64,000 bases of DNA from Planctomycetota bacterium (lineage in GTDB: Bacteria; Planctomycetota; B15-G4; SIAN01). Location of the stretch: contig JAEUIC010000005.1 of NCBI GenBank assembly GCA_016795285.1, positions 310,001-374,000 on the forward strand, in the 5' to 3' direction. A program made the position numbers and the translations under genes. The stretch's first letter is position 1. Every line of letters starts with the position of its first letter. Below the pieces are notes generated by a model. It was given only the letters and a program-made list of their open reading frames with translations, was not told the DNA's origin and made no database searches. Below, in pieces: positions 7,152 to 15,521 of this stretch.

Positions 7152-9845
7152 GTGCGCGCGGAAGCGAAGGCGGCGATCGCCTGCCTCGTCGGCGGGCTGC
7201 TCTGGTTCCTGCCGTGGCTCTTGCCCGGCAAGGCGCTGCTCGGCATCCATCCCGGGCTGCTGCGCCCCTACGAGGAGGTCTTCGACGCGGCGACCCTCGC
7301 CGAGCTGAAGGAGGCCTCCCACCCGCTCTACCTCGACAAGCTGCTGCAGCACGACCCCGAGGTGCGCTTCGGCAGCGAGCCGAGCGGTCCGGTGCCGAGC
7401 TGGGACCCGTGGGTGCTCGGCGGCGTGCCGCACATCGCGCAGGGGCTCGCGTCGCCGCTCTACCCGCCGCTCTGGATCGCCCGTTTCGTCCCGCCGCCCC
7501 GCTGCTACGCGTGGATCGCGGCGCTGCAGACGGCGCTGGCGGCGTGGTTCGCGTTCCGGATGGCGCGCGCCTTCTCGATCGCGCCGGCCGGCGCCAGCGT
7601 CGCCGCGCTGCTGTTCGGCGCGTCGGGCTGGATGTCGGTCCACCAGGAGTACTTCCAGCTGACCGCGGCGGCGACCTGGCTGCCGCTCGCGATCGGCAGC
7701 GCGAAGCGCCTCCTCGATCGGCAGGGCGGCCTCTTCTCCCTCGCCGTCGCGATCGCTTGCGGGTTCCTCTCCGGCTTCCCGCAGATCGGCTTCTACGTGC
7801 TGCTGGTGCCGGCGCTGCTCGCCGTGGTCACCACCGGCTGGCGCTTCGCGCGGCGCCAGGAGACGGCGCTCGAGACGGGCGGCCACGCGCTGCGGTTCGG
7901 CGCAGCAGCGCTCTTCGGGTTGGCGCTCGCCTCGCCGCAGCTCCTCGCCACCGCCGAGTTCGTCCCCCATTCGACGCGCGCGCCCTACGACGCTGCGCAG
8001 ATCGAAGAGCTGGCGCTGCCGCCCGCCGCGCTGCTCGGCGCGCTCTTGCCCGACCTCTTCGCGCCGTCGTTCACGCAAGCTGACGTCGAGGCGGAGACGG
8101 CGCGCGCGGTGGAGGAGAAGCGCACGCCCTGGATCGACACGCTCTACGCGCGCGCCTGGCTCGATTCGCTGCAGCCGGAACGGCTGGTGAACCGCTTCGA
8201 GATCACCTGCACGCTCGGCCCGGCGGCGCTGCTGCTGGCGCTGCTCGGGCTCCTGCGCGGGCGGCGTGGCGCGCGCGGCTTCTTCGTGCTGCTGCTGCTG
8301 CTCGGCCTCGCACTCGCGCTCCGTTCGCCGCTGCTGCGCGCGCTGGCGCACCTGCCCGGCTTCAACATCGGCGATCCGAAGCGGGCGCTGCTGCTGGTGA
8401 CGACGGCGCTCGCCGGCCTCGCGGCGCTCGGCGGCGAGGCGGCCTGGCGCGAGGCGCGCGAGCGGCGGCTGCTGCTCGGGCTGCTCACCGGCGCGAGCGC
8501 GCTGCTGCTGCTGGCGGCGGGCGGCGCGGCGTTGCTGCCGCTCTCGGTGCTGCGCGACCACGCGGCACCGCCGATCGCCCGCAGCGTCGGCGTGCCGACC
8601 GAGGTGATCGCCGACGCGCTGCGCGACGCGATCCTCGTCGGACAGCGGGCGCTGCTCGGGCGCGAGCTGCTGGTCGCGGCCGGCTGGTGCGTGGTGGCGC
8701 TGCTGGCGCTGCTCTGGTTGCACGGGGCGCTGCTCCACCGGCGGGCCGACGACGGCGCGCTGGCCGACGTGCGCACGCCCTCGCGCCTCGCGCCGCTGCG
8801 TGCGCGCCTCCCCGACGCCGCCTTCCTCGCCGCGCTGGCGGCGCCGCTCGCGTGGCTCTGGGCCGACGCGACCCACCCGATCCCGACCGCCGGCCTCGAC
8901 GCGCGCCCCTCGGTCGTCTGGCACTTCGAGCAGCACCGCGCCCGCGGCCGGCTGCTGCGCATGGGCGCGCGCGGCGATCTGCCGCCGTGGCCGCCGAAGC
9001 TGCCGATGCGCTCGAAGGTGCGCGACGCGCAGGGCTACGTCGCCGCCTACTCGCGCTACTGGCGCGACCTCTTCGAGGCGATCGCGCCCGGCTCGACCAA
9101 GTCGGTCGCGGTGCTGCCGATCGACGACCCGGCCGCGCTGGCGGCGCCGCTGATCGACCTGCTCGACGTCGAGTACGTGCTGGCGGCGCTGCCGGCCGGG
9201 AGCGTCCCGCCCCAGTTGCCGGGCTTCGAGCTCGAGCCACTCGACCCGCCGCCGCCGCCCGAAGCGAGCTACCAGCTCACCCTCTGGCGCAACGAGGAGG
9301 CGTGCGGCCGCGCGCGCCTGCTCGACACGCTCTACGTCGGCCGCGACGACGCAGCGGTGGTGGCGGCGCTGGCGGAACCGAGCTTCGCGCCGACGCGCGT
9401 CGCCTGGGTCGCGCAGCAGGACGCGGCGCCGTTGCTGGCCGATCCGCGTTGGCAACGGAGCGACAGCGGCGCCGACGGGGTGCAGACGCTGCGCTTCGCG
9501 GGCGAACCGACGGACGGGGCCGGCGCGGCGGCGGGCGAGGCGAGCGTGCAGCTCGTCGAGGAGAGCAGCAACGGCCTGCGCTTCCGCGTGCGCGGCGACG
9601 GCGGGCTCCTGGTGCAGAGCGACTGCTGGTACCCCGGCTGGGTGGCGCGCATCGACGGCGTGCTGACGCCGCTGCTGCGCGTCGACCATGCGCTGCGCGG
9701 CGTCACCGTGCCGCCCGGCGAGCACGACGTGCAGTTCCTCTACGTGCCGCGCCGGCTGCTGCTCGGCATCTACCTGCTGCCCGGCGCCGCGGCGTTGCTG
9801 GTGCTGGCGGCGGTGGCGTTCGGCCGCAAGCGCGTCCTCGTCTGA
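7152..9845 (+). CDS. YfhO-like polytopic membrane protein (GT-C-like fold)
   Basis: An 897-residue integral membrane protein with about a dozen hydrophobic segments up to residue 600, then a roughly 250-residue soluble part ending with one more membrane helix. The C-terminal SDCWYPGWVARIDG segment matches the hallmark of YfhO-family proteins (YYPGW.a.vDG), and the N-terminal pattern of a Trp/Leu-rich helix followed by an extracytoplasmic loop fits. In Gram-positives YfhO is linked to glycosylation of lipoteichoic acid; a sugar- or lipid-transfer role here is inference. Translation starts at GTG 7152, with GGAGAG upstream. A TACCAT element at 7103-7108 may be its -10 box. Confidence 0.8.
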   Translation: MRAEAKAAIACLVGGLLWFLPWLLPGKALLGIHPGLLRPYEEVFDAATLAELKEASHPLYLDKLLQHDPEVRFGSEPSGPVPSWDPWVLGGVPHIAQGLASPLYPPLWIARFVPPPRCYAWIAALQTALAAWFAFRMARAFSIAPAGASVAALLFGASGWMSVHQEYFQLTAAATWLPLAIGSAKRLLDRQGGLFSLAVAIACGFLSGFPQIGFYVLLVPALLAVVTTGWRFARRQETALETGGHALRFGAAALFGLALASPQLLATAEFVPHSTRAPYDAAQIEELALPPAALLGALLPDLFAPSFTQADVEAETARAVEEKRTPWIDTLYARAWLDSLQPERLVNRFEITCTLGPAALLLALLGLLRGRRGARGFFVLLLLLGLALALRSPLLRALAHLPGFNIGDPKRALLLVTTALAGLAALGGEAAWREARERRLLLGLLTGASALLLLAAGGAALLPLSVLRDHAAPPIARSVGVPTEVIADALRDAILVGQRALLGRELLVAAGWCVVALLALLWLHGALLHRRADDGALADVRTPSRLAPLRARLPDAAFLAALAAPLAWLWADATHPIPTAGLDARPSVVWHFEQHRARGRLLRMGARGDLPPWPPKLPMRSKVRDAQGYVAAYSRYWRDLFEAIAPGSTKSVAVLPIDDPAALAAPLIDLLDVEYVLAALPAGSVPPQLPGFELEPLDPPPPPEASYQLTLWRNEEACGRARLLDTLYVGRDDAAVVAALAEPSFAPTRVAWVAQQDAAPLLADPRWQRSDSGADGVQTLRFAGEPTDGAGAAAGEASVQLVEESSNGLRFRVRGDGGLLVQSDCWYPGWVARIDGVLTPLLRVDHALRGVTVPPGEHDVQFLYVPRRLLLGIYLLPGAAALLVLAAVAFGRKRVLV

Positions 9846-9887
9846 GACCGGGAGCGCGCGTCCGCGTCGGCGCACGAGCGGCGCCGC

Positions 9888-9893
9888 TATCGT
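9888..9893 (+). promoter_or_regulatory. Putative -10 element for a leaderless tgt transcript
   Basis: The hexamer TATCGT ends 7 nt before the tgt ATG, and no Shine-Dalgarno sequence can be seen. That spacing would put the transcription start at or next to the start codon. The same arrangement occurs at several other genes in the window. There is no recognisable -35 box. Confidence 0.4.
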
Positions 9894-9900
9894 CCGCGCG

Positions 9901-11031
9901 ATGGCCAACCCCTATCGACTGCTCGCCACCGACAAGAGCGGCGCGCGCCGCGGCGAGCTCCACTTCGCGCGCGGCACCGTCTCGACGCCGACCTTCATGC
10001 CGGTCGGCACCGCCGCCGCGGTGAAGGGGGTCACCGCCGCGCAGGTCGCCGAGACGAAGGCGGGCATCGTCCTCTCGAACACCTACCACCTCGCGCTGCA
10101 GCCGGGCTCCGACAAGATCGCCAAGCTCGGCGGCCTGCACGCCTTCATGGGGTGGAAGGGGCCGATGCTGACCGACAGCGGCGGCTTCCAGGTCTTCTCG
10201 CTGCCGAAGAAGTCGGTGAGCGAGGAGGGCGTCACCTTCGAGTTCGAGAAGGGCGGCGCGCCGATGAAGCTCTCGCCCGAGCGCTCGATGGAGATCCAGG
10301 GGGAGCTCGGCAGCGACATCGCGATGGTCTTCGACGAGTGCCTCGAGTACCCGTGCAGCGAGGCGCGCGCGACCGAGTCGATCGAGCGCACCTTCCGCTG
10401 GGAGCGGCGCAGCCAGGTCGCCCACCGCAAGATCGGCCGCGACGGGCAGCTCCTGTTCGGCATCGTGCAGGGCTCGACCTACCCCCACCTGCGCAAGAAG
10501 AGCGCGCAGCAGATCACGAGCCTCGGCTTCGACGGCTACGCGATCGGCGGCGTCAGCGTCGGCGAGGGGCTCGAGCTGCTGAAGAAGATCACCGGCTGGA
10601 CCGCGCCCTTCCTGCCGACCGACCAGGCGCGCTACCTGATGGGCGTCGGCCTGCCGGAGGACATCTTCGCGGCGGTCGAGCGCGGCATCGACATGTTCGA
10701 CTGCGTGATCCCGACCCGCTACGCGCGCGGCGGCACGCTCTTCACCTCGCGCGGCAAGATCCGCATCGAGCACCGCAAGTACCGCCGCGACGGCTACCCG
10801 ATCGACAAGAGCTGCGACTGCTACGCCTGCACGACGGTGCCGCGCGCCTACCTCCACCACCTCTTCGAGATCCGCGAGCCGCTCGGCGAGACGCTCGCCA
10901 GCATCCACAACCTGCGCTTCTACCAGCGCATGATGGAACGGATCCGCGAGTCGATCGAGCAGGGCCGCTTCACGCAGCTGCGCGACGAGTTCCTCGGCGC
11001 GCTCGAGCAGACCGAGCCCGCCGAACGGTGA
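9901..11031 (+). CDS. tgt: Queuine tRNA-ribosyltransferase (tRNA-guanine transglycosylase)
   Basis: A full-length 376-residue bacterial Tgt, which exchanges guanine-34 for preQ1 in tRNAs with GUN anticodons. The active site is intact: D92 in DSGGFQVF, the nucleophile D267 in MFDCVIPTR, and the zinc site C305, C307, C310 and H336. The GIVQGS substrate loop is present. I chose ATG 9901 because the protein then begins with the normal N-terminal strand and a TATCGT hexamer lies 7 nt upstream. The usual partners yajC, secD and queA are not adjacent. The gene stands between the YfhO-like gene and the convergent FG-GAP gene. Confidence 0.97.
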   Translation: MANPYRLLATDKSGARRGELHFARGTVSTPTFMPVGTAAAVKGVTAAQVAETKAGIVLSNTYHLALQPGSDKIAKLGGLHAFMGWKGPMLTDSGGFQVFSLPKKSVSEEGVTFEFEKGGAPMKLSPERSMEIQGELGSDIAMVFDECLEYPCSEARATESIERTFRWERRSQVAHRKIGRDGQLLFGIVQGSTYPHLRKKSAQQITSLGFDGYAIGGVSVGEGLELLKKITGWTAPFLPTDQARYLMGVGLPEDIFAAVERGIDMFDCVIPTRYARGGTLFTSRGKIRIEHRKYRRDGYPIDKSCDCYACTTVPRAYLHHLFEIREPLGETLASIHNLRFYQRMMERIRESIEQGRFTQLRDEFLGALEQTEPAER

Positions 11032-11145
11032 GAGCGGCGCGGGAGCATCCTGCGGCAGGCGATCGATGAGTCGTGCGGCGCGGTCGGCGCGGTCGGTCCT
11101 TCCGCTCGGCAGCGTCGCGATCCGCCCCGCCGATTCGCTCGCGGC

Positions 11146-13842
11146 TCAGTCGAAGGCCAACGCCTCGTCGTTCGAGGCGGAGAGCCGTCCGTCGAATCCG
11201 AAGGCGTAGGCGCGCAGCCGGTAGCTGCTGCCGGAGAGGCCGGGCGGCACCGACTCGCTCACTCTCCACGCACCGTCGAGTCCCAAGAGGTCGAACGCGA
11301 GGAATCGCTCGAGCGGCGCCTCGTCGAGCAGGGGCAAGAAGAGGCCGACGAGCGCTCCGGGCGGGCCGCCGCGGACGTCCGCGGTGACGAGCTCCCCCAC
11401 CCCTGCCGCGCGCGGGGCCACCGTGAGGTAGAGATCGGGCAGCTCGAAGAGGCAGAGGCCGCGCCGTTGGCCGCCGACGCCGACCACCACGCCGCGTGCG
11501 GCCCCGTGCGAGTCTCCAGGAAGGAACGGGGCGGCGGTCGCGAGGTCGAACGGGTCGTACCAGCTGCTCTCGTGCAGCTCGCCGAGCAGCTCGCCCGAAC
11601 GAGAATCGAGGAGGCGGCAGCGCGAAGCGGCGAACGGTCCGCCGATCAGCTCGTCGACGCCATCGTGGTTCGAGTCCGCGACTGCCGCGACGGAGACGCG
11701 GCGCCCGATCGCCTTGAAGTCGACCGCAGCAAGCGGCGCGAGGTCCGGGAGCTCGAAGAGCGAGAGCCTGCCGGAGGTCGAGCCGCTCGCGAACCCGATC
11801 TCGGAGGTCCCGTCTCCATCGTCATCGGGAACGAGGAACAACGCGGCACCATCGCTGCTCGAGTGGAACGGCAAGTCCCGCGCGACGATCGTTCCGCCGT
11901 CGGCTCCCGACAGCAGCAGCAGTGACTGGCTGGAAGCGACCGCCCAGTCGTGATCACCATCCCCATCGACGTCGCCGATGGCGCAAAGCGCCGCCCCCAG
12001 CTCGCGGAAGGTGGCGTCGCCGTCGCGGCGCCATCGCGAAGTCGCCGCCGGGAACTCGAACAGCTCGACCCTTCCGACTCGCAGACCGGACGCGCCCTGG
12101 ACGTAGCGGTCCCCGATGGCCAGCTCGAAGGTGTTCACCGATGTCGCGTGGACCGCGAGCGAGAACTCCGTCGCGCCGGAGGACCACGCAAGCGGCAGCG
12201 TCTGCACCACGCGGAGATCGACGCCGGAGCGCAAGACCACCTCCGTCCCGGTCGTCGTCCCCTGGAGCGACGCGACATCGATCCGACCGTCGCCGTCGAC
12301 GTCGGGGATCGCCGCGATCGGAGTCGTCGCGTAGCTCTGCCACCCTCCCGTCTTCACTCGCACCAGCGGCGCACCGTCGCTGCCGCGGCGGATCGCGAGA
12401 TGCTCCTCGACAGTCGACGCGTCGGCGAGCTGCTCCCATTCGCGCGAGATCACGTCGTTCGAGCCGTCCCCGTCGACGTCGGCGAACGGGATCGCCCGCT
12501 TCATCTCGAAGACGTGGCGTTCGTCGAGGTGGCGACCGACCTCGGCGCCGGCTCCGTGCGAATGGACCGCGACTCTCTGCCGCTCGAAGATGTCGCCGTC
12601 GCGTCCCGCTTGCAGCGCGTAGAGGACGTCCGCGAAGCCGTCCCCGTCCGCGTCGACGGGAGCGCCGTCGCCGGGCATGAACGAGTAGTCCGAGCCGTAG
12701 TAGAGGTCGTCCTCGACGACGCGATCCGCGACATAGCCGAGCATGCCGTCCCAGAGCTGCAGCTCGACCGAGTAGGTGAACTCCGAGAAGTCGACGATCG
12801 GCTCCATGCCGATCGCGAGGTCGCCTCGCCCGTCTCCCGTCATGTCGCCGACACCGGCGGCGAAGCGCGCGCGGAACGCGGGGCCGGAGAACTGCTTCAG
12901 CGTGCGCAGATCGCTGCCCTTCCAGACGTTCACGCTGCTCGCGAACGCGAAGATCAGCTCGCCGGTGCCGTCGAGGTCGATGTCGGTCGTCGATCCGATG
13001 CCGAGGAACTCCCCGGTCACGGCGAAGGTCGTCGTGCGAGTGGCGCGCTCCACGAGCGTCGCCCCCGAAACGACGCGGACGACGAGCGAGTGGAGCCCGC
13101 TGCTCGGCGAGAGGCGCTCGGCGATGGCGAGATCGGCCACGCCATCGAAGTCGGTGTCGTGGACGACCTTGAAGGAGGGCCGCGCGCCGATCCCGCCGGT
13201 GGGCTGCCCGAACCATTCGGCGAGCACGCGACCATCGGAGCTCGCCAGGACATGGATCGAGCCGAGCGCCCCCGTGCCGCGATCCGTCCGCGGAAAGCCG
13301 ACGACGATCTCGGCGAGCGAATCGGAATCGAGATCGGGCAGCGACTGGAGGTGCACGCCGCTCCAGTCGGCGATCGATTCGACGGCGTACTCGCGCAAGA
13401 GGCTTCCCGTGGTCGCCGACCACGCCGAGACCCGCCCGACGCCCTGCGCCCCGTTCGCGAGGTGCTCCTGCGCCACGAGCAGTTCGTCGACGCCGTCGCC
13501 GTCGTAGTCACCGCCGCGCGCGATCGCGATGCCGAACCCCGTCTCGGCGCCGCCGTCGAGCGTGCGCAGCCGAGACAAGTCAGCCCCGGAGAGGAGCTCG
13601 ATCCGGTCGGTTTCGTTCGAGTTGTGACGATCGATGCCGATGCGACGGGACATCAGCGCGTTGGCCGCGATGTCCTGCACGCCGTCGCCATCGACATCGT
13701 CGATCCATGCCGACCACGCCCCGATGACCTCGAGACGATGGTCATCCTCGACCCACCATCGGTAGTCGTCGGCGGTCGAGCCCGGCGCGAACGCGACCAG
13801 GGCGGATGCGAACGCCACCGCGACGCGACCACGATCGGTCAT
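11146..13842 (-). CDS. Secreted FG-GAP/VCBS-repeat protein with planctomycete-type C-terminal domain
   Basis: An 898-residue exported protein with a signal peptide (residues 1-24). Its body contains about twelve FG-GAP-type calcium-loop motifs, for example DVDGDGVQD, DYDGDGVDE, DTDFDGVAD, DMTGDGRGD, DADGDGFAD and DSNHDGVDE, spaced as in integrin-like beta-propellers. This predicts one or two calcium-bound propellers outside the cytoplasm. The last 90 residues (from about PDLYLTVAPRAAG, with GPPGALVGLFL) form a separate beta-rich domain of a kind I associate with large secreted planctomycete proteins. Ligand and function are unknown. The ribosome-binding site AAGGGGAG sits upstream of the ATG. 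It is convergent with tgt. Confidence 0.88.
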   Translation of the reverse strand: MTDRGRVAVAFASALVAFAPGSTADDYRWWVEDDHRLEVIGAWSAWIDDVDGDGVQDIAANALMSRRIGIDRHNSNETDRIELLSGADLSRLRTLDGGAETGFGIAIARGGDYDGDGVDELLVAQEHLANGAQGVGRVSAWSATTGSLLREYAVESIADWSGVHLQSLPDLDSDSLAEIVVGFPRTDRGTGALGSIHVLASSDGRVLAEWFGQPTGGIGARPSFKVVHDTDFDGVADLAIAERLSPSSGLHSLVVRVVSGATLVERATRTTTFAVTGEFLGIGSTTDIDLDGTGELIFAFASSVNVWKGSDLRTLKQFSGPAFRARFAAGVGDMTGDGRGDLAIGMEPIVDFSEFTYSVELQLWDGMLGYVADRVVEDDLYYGSDYSFMPGDGAPVDADGDGFADVLYALQAGRDGDIFERQRVAVHSHGAGAEVGRHLDERHVFEMKRAIPFADVDGDGSNDVISREWEQLADASTVEEHLAIRRGSDGAPLVRVKTGGWQSYATTPIAAIPDVDGDGRIDVASLQGTTTGTEVVLRSGVDLRVVQTLPLAWSSGATEFSLAVHATSVNTFELAIGDRYVQGASGLRVGRVELFEFPAATSRWRRDGDATFRELGAALCAIGDVDGDGDHDWAVASSQSLLLLSGADGGTIVARDLPFHSSSDGAALFLVPDDDGDGTSEIGFASGSTSGRLSLFELPDLAPLAAVDFKAIGRRVSVAAVADSNHDGVDELIGGPFAASRCRLLDSRSGELLGELHESSWYDPFDLATAAPFLPGDSHGAARGVVVGVGGQRRGLCLFELPDLYLTVAPRAAGVGELVTADVRGGPPGALVGLFLPLLDEAPLERFLAFDLLGLDGAWRVSESVPPGLSGSSYRLRAYAFGFDGRLSASNDEALAFD

Positions 13843-13960
13843 GACGGCTCCCCTTCGAGCTGCGGACCATGCAGCGAGAGGCCGTCGATAGCTCCACTGG
13901 CGTCACGCGCCATCGCCGCGAAGCGGCGCGGGAGCCGCGGAGGGCGCCCGGCAACGACGA

Positions 13961-13988
13961 CGCCCGCGGAGCCGTGGCCCCGCGGGCG
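13961..13988 (-). terminator. Hairpin downstream of the bL37-like gene
   Basis: A 9-bp perfect GC stem (CGCCCGCGG paired with CCGCGGGCG) with a 10-nt loop lies 17 nt after the stop codon of the small ribosomal-type gene and 119 nt before the FG-GAP gene on the same strand. No good U-tract follows, so it is a candidate terminator or processing hairpin only. Confidence 0.4.
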
Positions 13989-14004
13989 CCGCGCGTTCGC
14001 TGGC

Positions 14005-14109
14005 TCAGCGATAGCCGCGGAAGTGGGCGCGGCCGCGCTTCTGGCGGCGCGGGTTGCAGGCGCGCTTGCCGTGGTTCGCCTTCTTGGTCCGCCGACGCGG
14101 CTTCGCCAT
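14005..14109 (-). CDS. Small basic ribosomal-type protein resembling bL37
   Basis: A 34-residue, strongly basic protein (MAKPRRRTKKANHGKR, then an Arg-rich tail ending HFRGYR). The core MAK-basic-KKANHGKR-x-x-N matches what I remember of the 24-residue large-subunit protein bL37 of mycobacteria, with an added C-terminal tail of about 11 residues. The ribosome-binding site AAGGAGAT lies about 9 nt upstream of the ATG, which supports real translation. A hairpin follows the gene. If the assignment holds it binds 23S rRNA as an accessory ribosomal protein. Alternatives are another tiny nucleic-acid-binding protein or a bTHX-like protein. Such short genes are often missed in annotation. Confidence 0.6.
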   Translation of the reverse strand: MAKPRRRTKKANHGKRACNPRRQKRGRAHFRGYR

Positions 14110-14201
14110 GACACCGATCTCCTTCATCGCCACCGCACGGCGGCGACGGGCGCGGCCGAGCGACGATCCAGCGGCTCGCCTCGAGGAGGCGGTGCCGATC
14201 A

Positions 14202-14213
14202 CCGAAATTTCGG
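14202..14213. promoter_or_regulatory. Perfect 12-bp palindrome upstream of the bL37-like gene
   Basis: CCGAAATTTCGG is a perfect palindrome with an AT core in an otherwise GC-rich 278-nt gap (14110-14387) between the bL37-like gene and the 116-residue protein. It lies 93 nt upstream of the bL37-like start. It could be an operator; no regulator can be assigned. The rest of the gap shows no coding potential. Confidence 0.35.
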
Positions 14214-14387
14214 CGCGGCAGGCTAGCGAGTGGCGGCCGAAAGCGCAGCCCACTGCTGCCCCTCGGGCGCCAGATTCCTGCGCCGGCCGCTCTTGGCGGG
14301 CGGATTCGCGGGCGGGTTCGCGGTCGGCCGAGGGCGAGCCTCGCCGCGGCCGCGCCGTGGCGAAGCTCCGGCCCCGCCCCCGGGGGA

Positions 14388-14738
14388 TCAGCCCGAGCGC
14401 CCCTCGTCCGCGGTCCGCTCCATGACCTTGGCGATCAGGTCGAGCGACGCCGCCTGGCGCGCCTCGAGGACGGCGATCCGCTCCACCAACCGGGTGACCA
14501 CCGGCGGCAGCAGCGCTTCGTGGCAGAAGTCGTAGATCAGGTCGAGCGTCGCCGCGTTCTTCGGGTCGACCTTCTGGTGGAACTTGAAGCGCGACTTCTC
14601 GCCGAGGATCTCGCCGACCGACTTGGCGACCAGCGCCTGCCGAGCGGCGATCTGGGCCGAGTCGTGCTCGATCTCGAAGACGCGCTTCTTGTAGTCGTGG
14701 AAGAACGCGTGGAGCTCCGACTTCGCGAGGGTGGCCAT
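14388..14738 (-). CDS. Conserved-looking hypothetical protein, 116 residues, mostly helical
   Basis: I do not recognise this family. The protein begins MATLAKSELHAFFHDYKKRV and is predicted to be largely alpha-helical, with a central KFHQKVDPKNAATLDLIYDFCHE segment and a C-terminal heptad-like helix, so it may be an oligomeric soluble cytoplasmic protein. I chose ATG 14738 over a longer Arg-rich extension because GGAG lies 10 nt upstream and the extension has the composition of non-coding GC-rich DNA. A TATCGT hexamer at 14769-14774 may be its -10 box. It lies between the bL37-like gene and the PAS protein, all on one strand. Confidence 0.7.
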   Translation of the reverse strand: MATLAKSELHAFFHDYKKRVFEIEHDSAQIAARQALVAKSVGEILGEKSRFKFHQKVDPKNAATLDLIYDFCHEALLPPVVTRLVERIAVLEARQAASLDLIAKVMERTADEGRSG

Positions 14739-14841
14739 GCCTGGACTCCAAGGGGGGGACCGGGCGCGACGATAGGTCGGCCGGACCGGGCGTGGAACGA
14801 CGGTTTTCCGCCGACGATTCAGCAAGTCGCCGACCGCGCGC

Positions 14842-15435
14842 TCAGCGCCCCGCGCCAGCCTGCACCGTCTCCGCGAGGTCGGCGCGGGTCGCATCGGCGA
14901 GTTCGCGCAGCAATCCCGTGAGGCGCTGCGATTCGCCGCCGACCACGTCGAGGAACGCGGAGCGCGTCCGCCGCCGCTCGGCCTGCAGGGTGCGCCCGAG
15001 GTCCCCGTGGCCGCCTGCGGGATCGGCCCCGCTGGCCTGAGCGATCTCCCGCACCTGCGCGACCATCCGCCGCAGCGCCCGCTCGGCCTCCTGCAGCGAC
15101 GAGAGGTCGAAGACGAGCCGCACCGTGCCGTTCACGCGCCCGCCGGCATCCCGCAGCGGCAGCATCGTCTGCAGGCAGGCGAGGACGGCGCCGTCGCGGC
15201 GGACGTACTTGACCAGGGTGTCGCGCACGATCGCGCCGCCGCTCACGTCGGCGAGGCTCTGGGCGTCGACGGCGCGGTGCTTCTCGTGGAGGAGTTCGGC
15301 GAGCGGCCGACCGAGGATCTCGCGCTCGCGCCAGCCGAAGAGCGCCTGCGCGCCACGGCTCCAACCGAGCACCCGCCCATCGAGCGAGGTCGTGATCAAC
15401 GCGTCCTGCGGCCGTGACCCGGCGGCTTCATCCAT
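14842..15435 (-). CDS. PAS-domain sensory protein
   Basis: A 197-residue protein with one PAS domain (about residues 10-125: DALITTSLDGRVLGWSRGAQ, LFGW, GRPLAELL, LKYVRRDGAV-type strands, and a PAC-like end) followed by a helical region. It lacks a histidine-kinase ATPase, GGDEF or methyl-accepting domain, so it is a stand-alone sensor or a partner for another signalling protein. The C-terminal helix contains RRTRSAFLDVVGGESQRL, which looks slightly like a kinase dimerisation helix but has no phospho-accepting histidine. ATG 15435 is preferred over an upstream start because GGAGG lies about 8 nt before it. Confidence 0.78.
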   Translation of the reverse strand: MDEAAGSRPQDALITTSLDGRVLGWSRGAQALFGWREREILGRPLAELLHEKHRAVDAQSLADVSGGAIVRDTLVKYVRRDGAVLACLQTMLPLRDAGGRVNGTVRLVFDLSSLQEAERALRRMVAQVREIAQASGADPAGGHGDLGRTLQAERRRTRSAFLDVVGGESQRLTGLLRELADATRADLAETVQAGAGR

Positions 15436-15521
15436 CTGCGGCCCCTCCACGCGGCGTAGATCGGTCGGCGCCCGGGAGAGGCTCAAGTCCGAGTGGGCAC
15501 GCGCGCTAAGGTCCGCCCCCC

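Noticed and set aside
6165..9908. 1247-codon open frame on the minus strand
   Set aside because: It is antisense to the LOG and YfhO-like genes, whose own proteins have clear family motifs; composition is that of a shadow frame.
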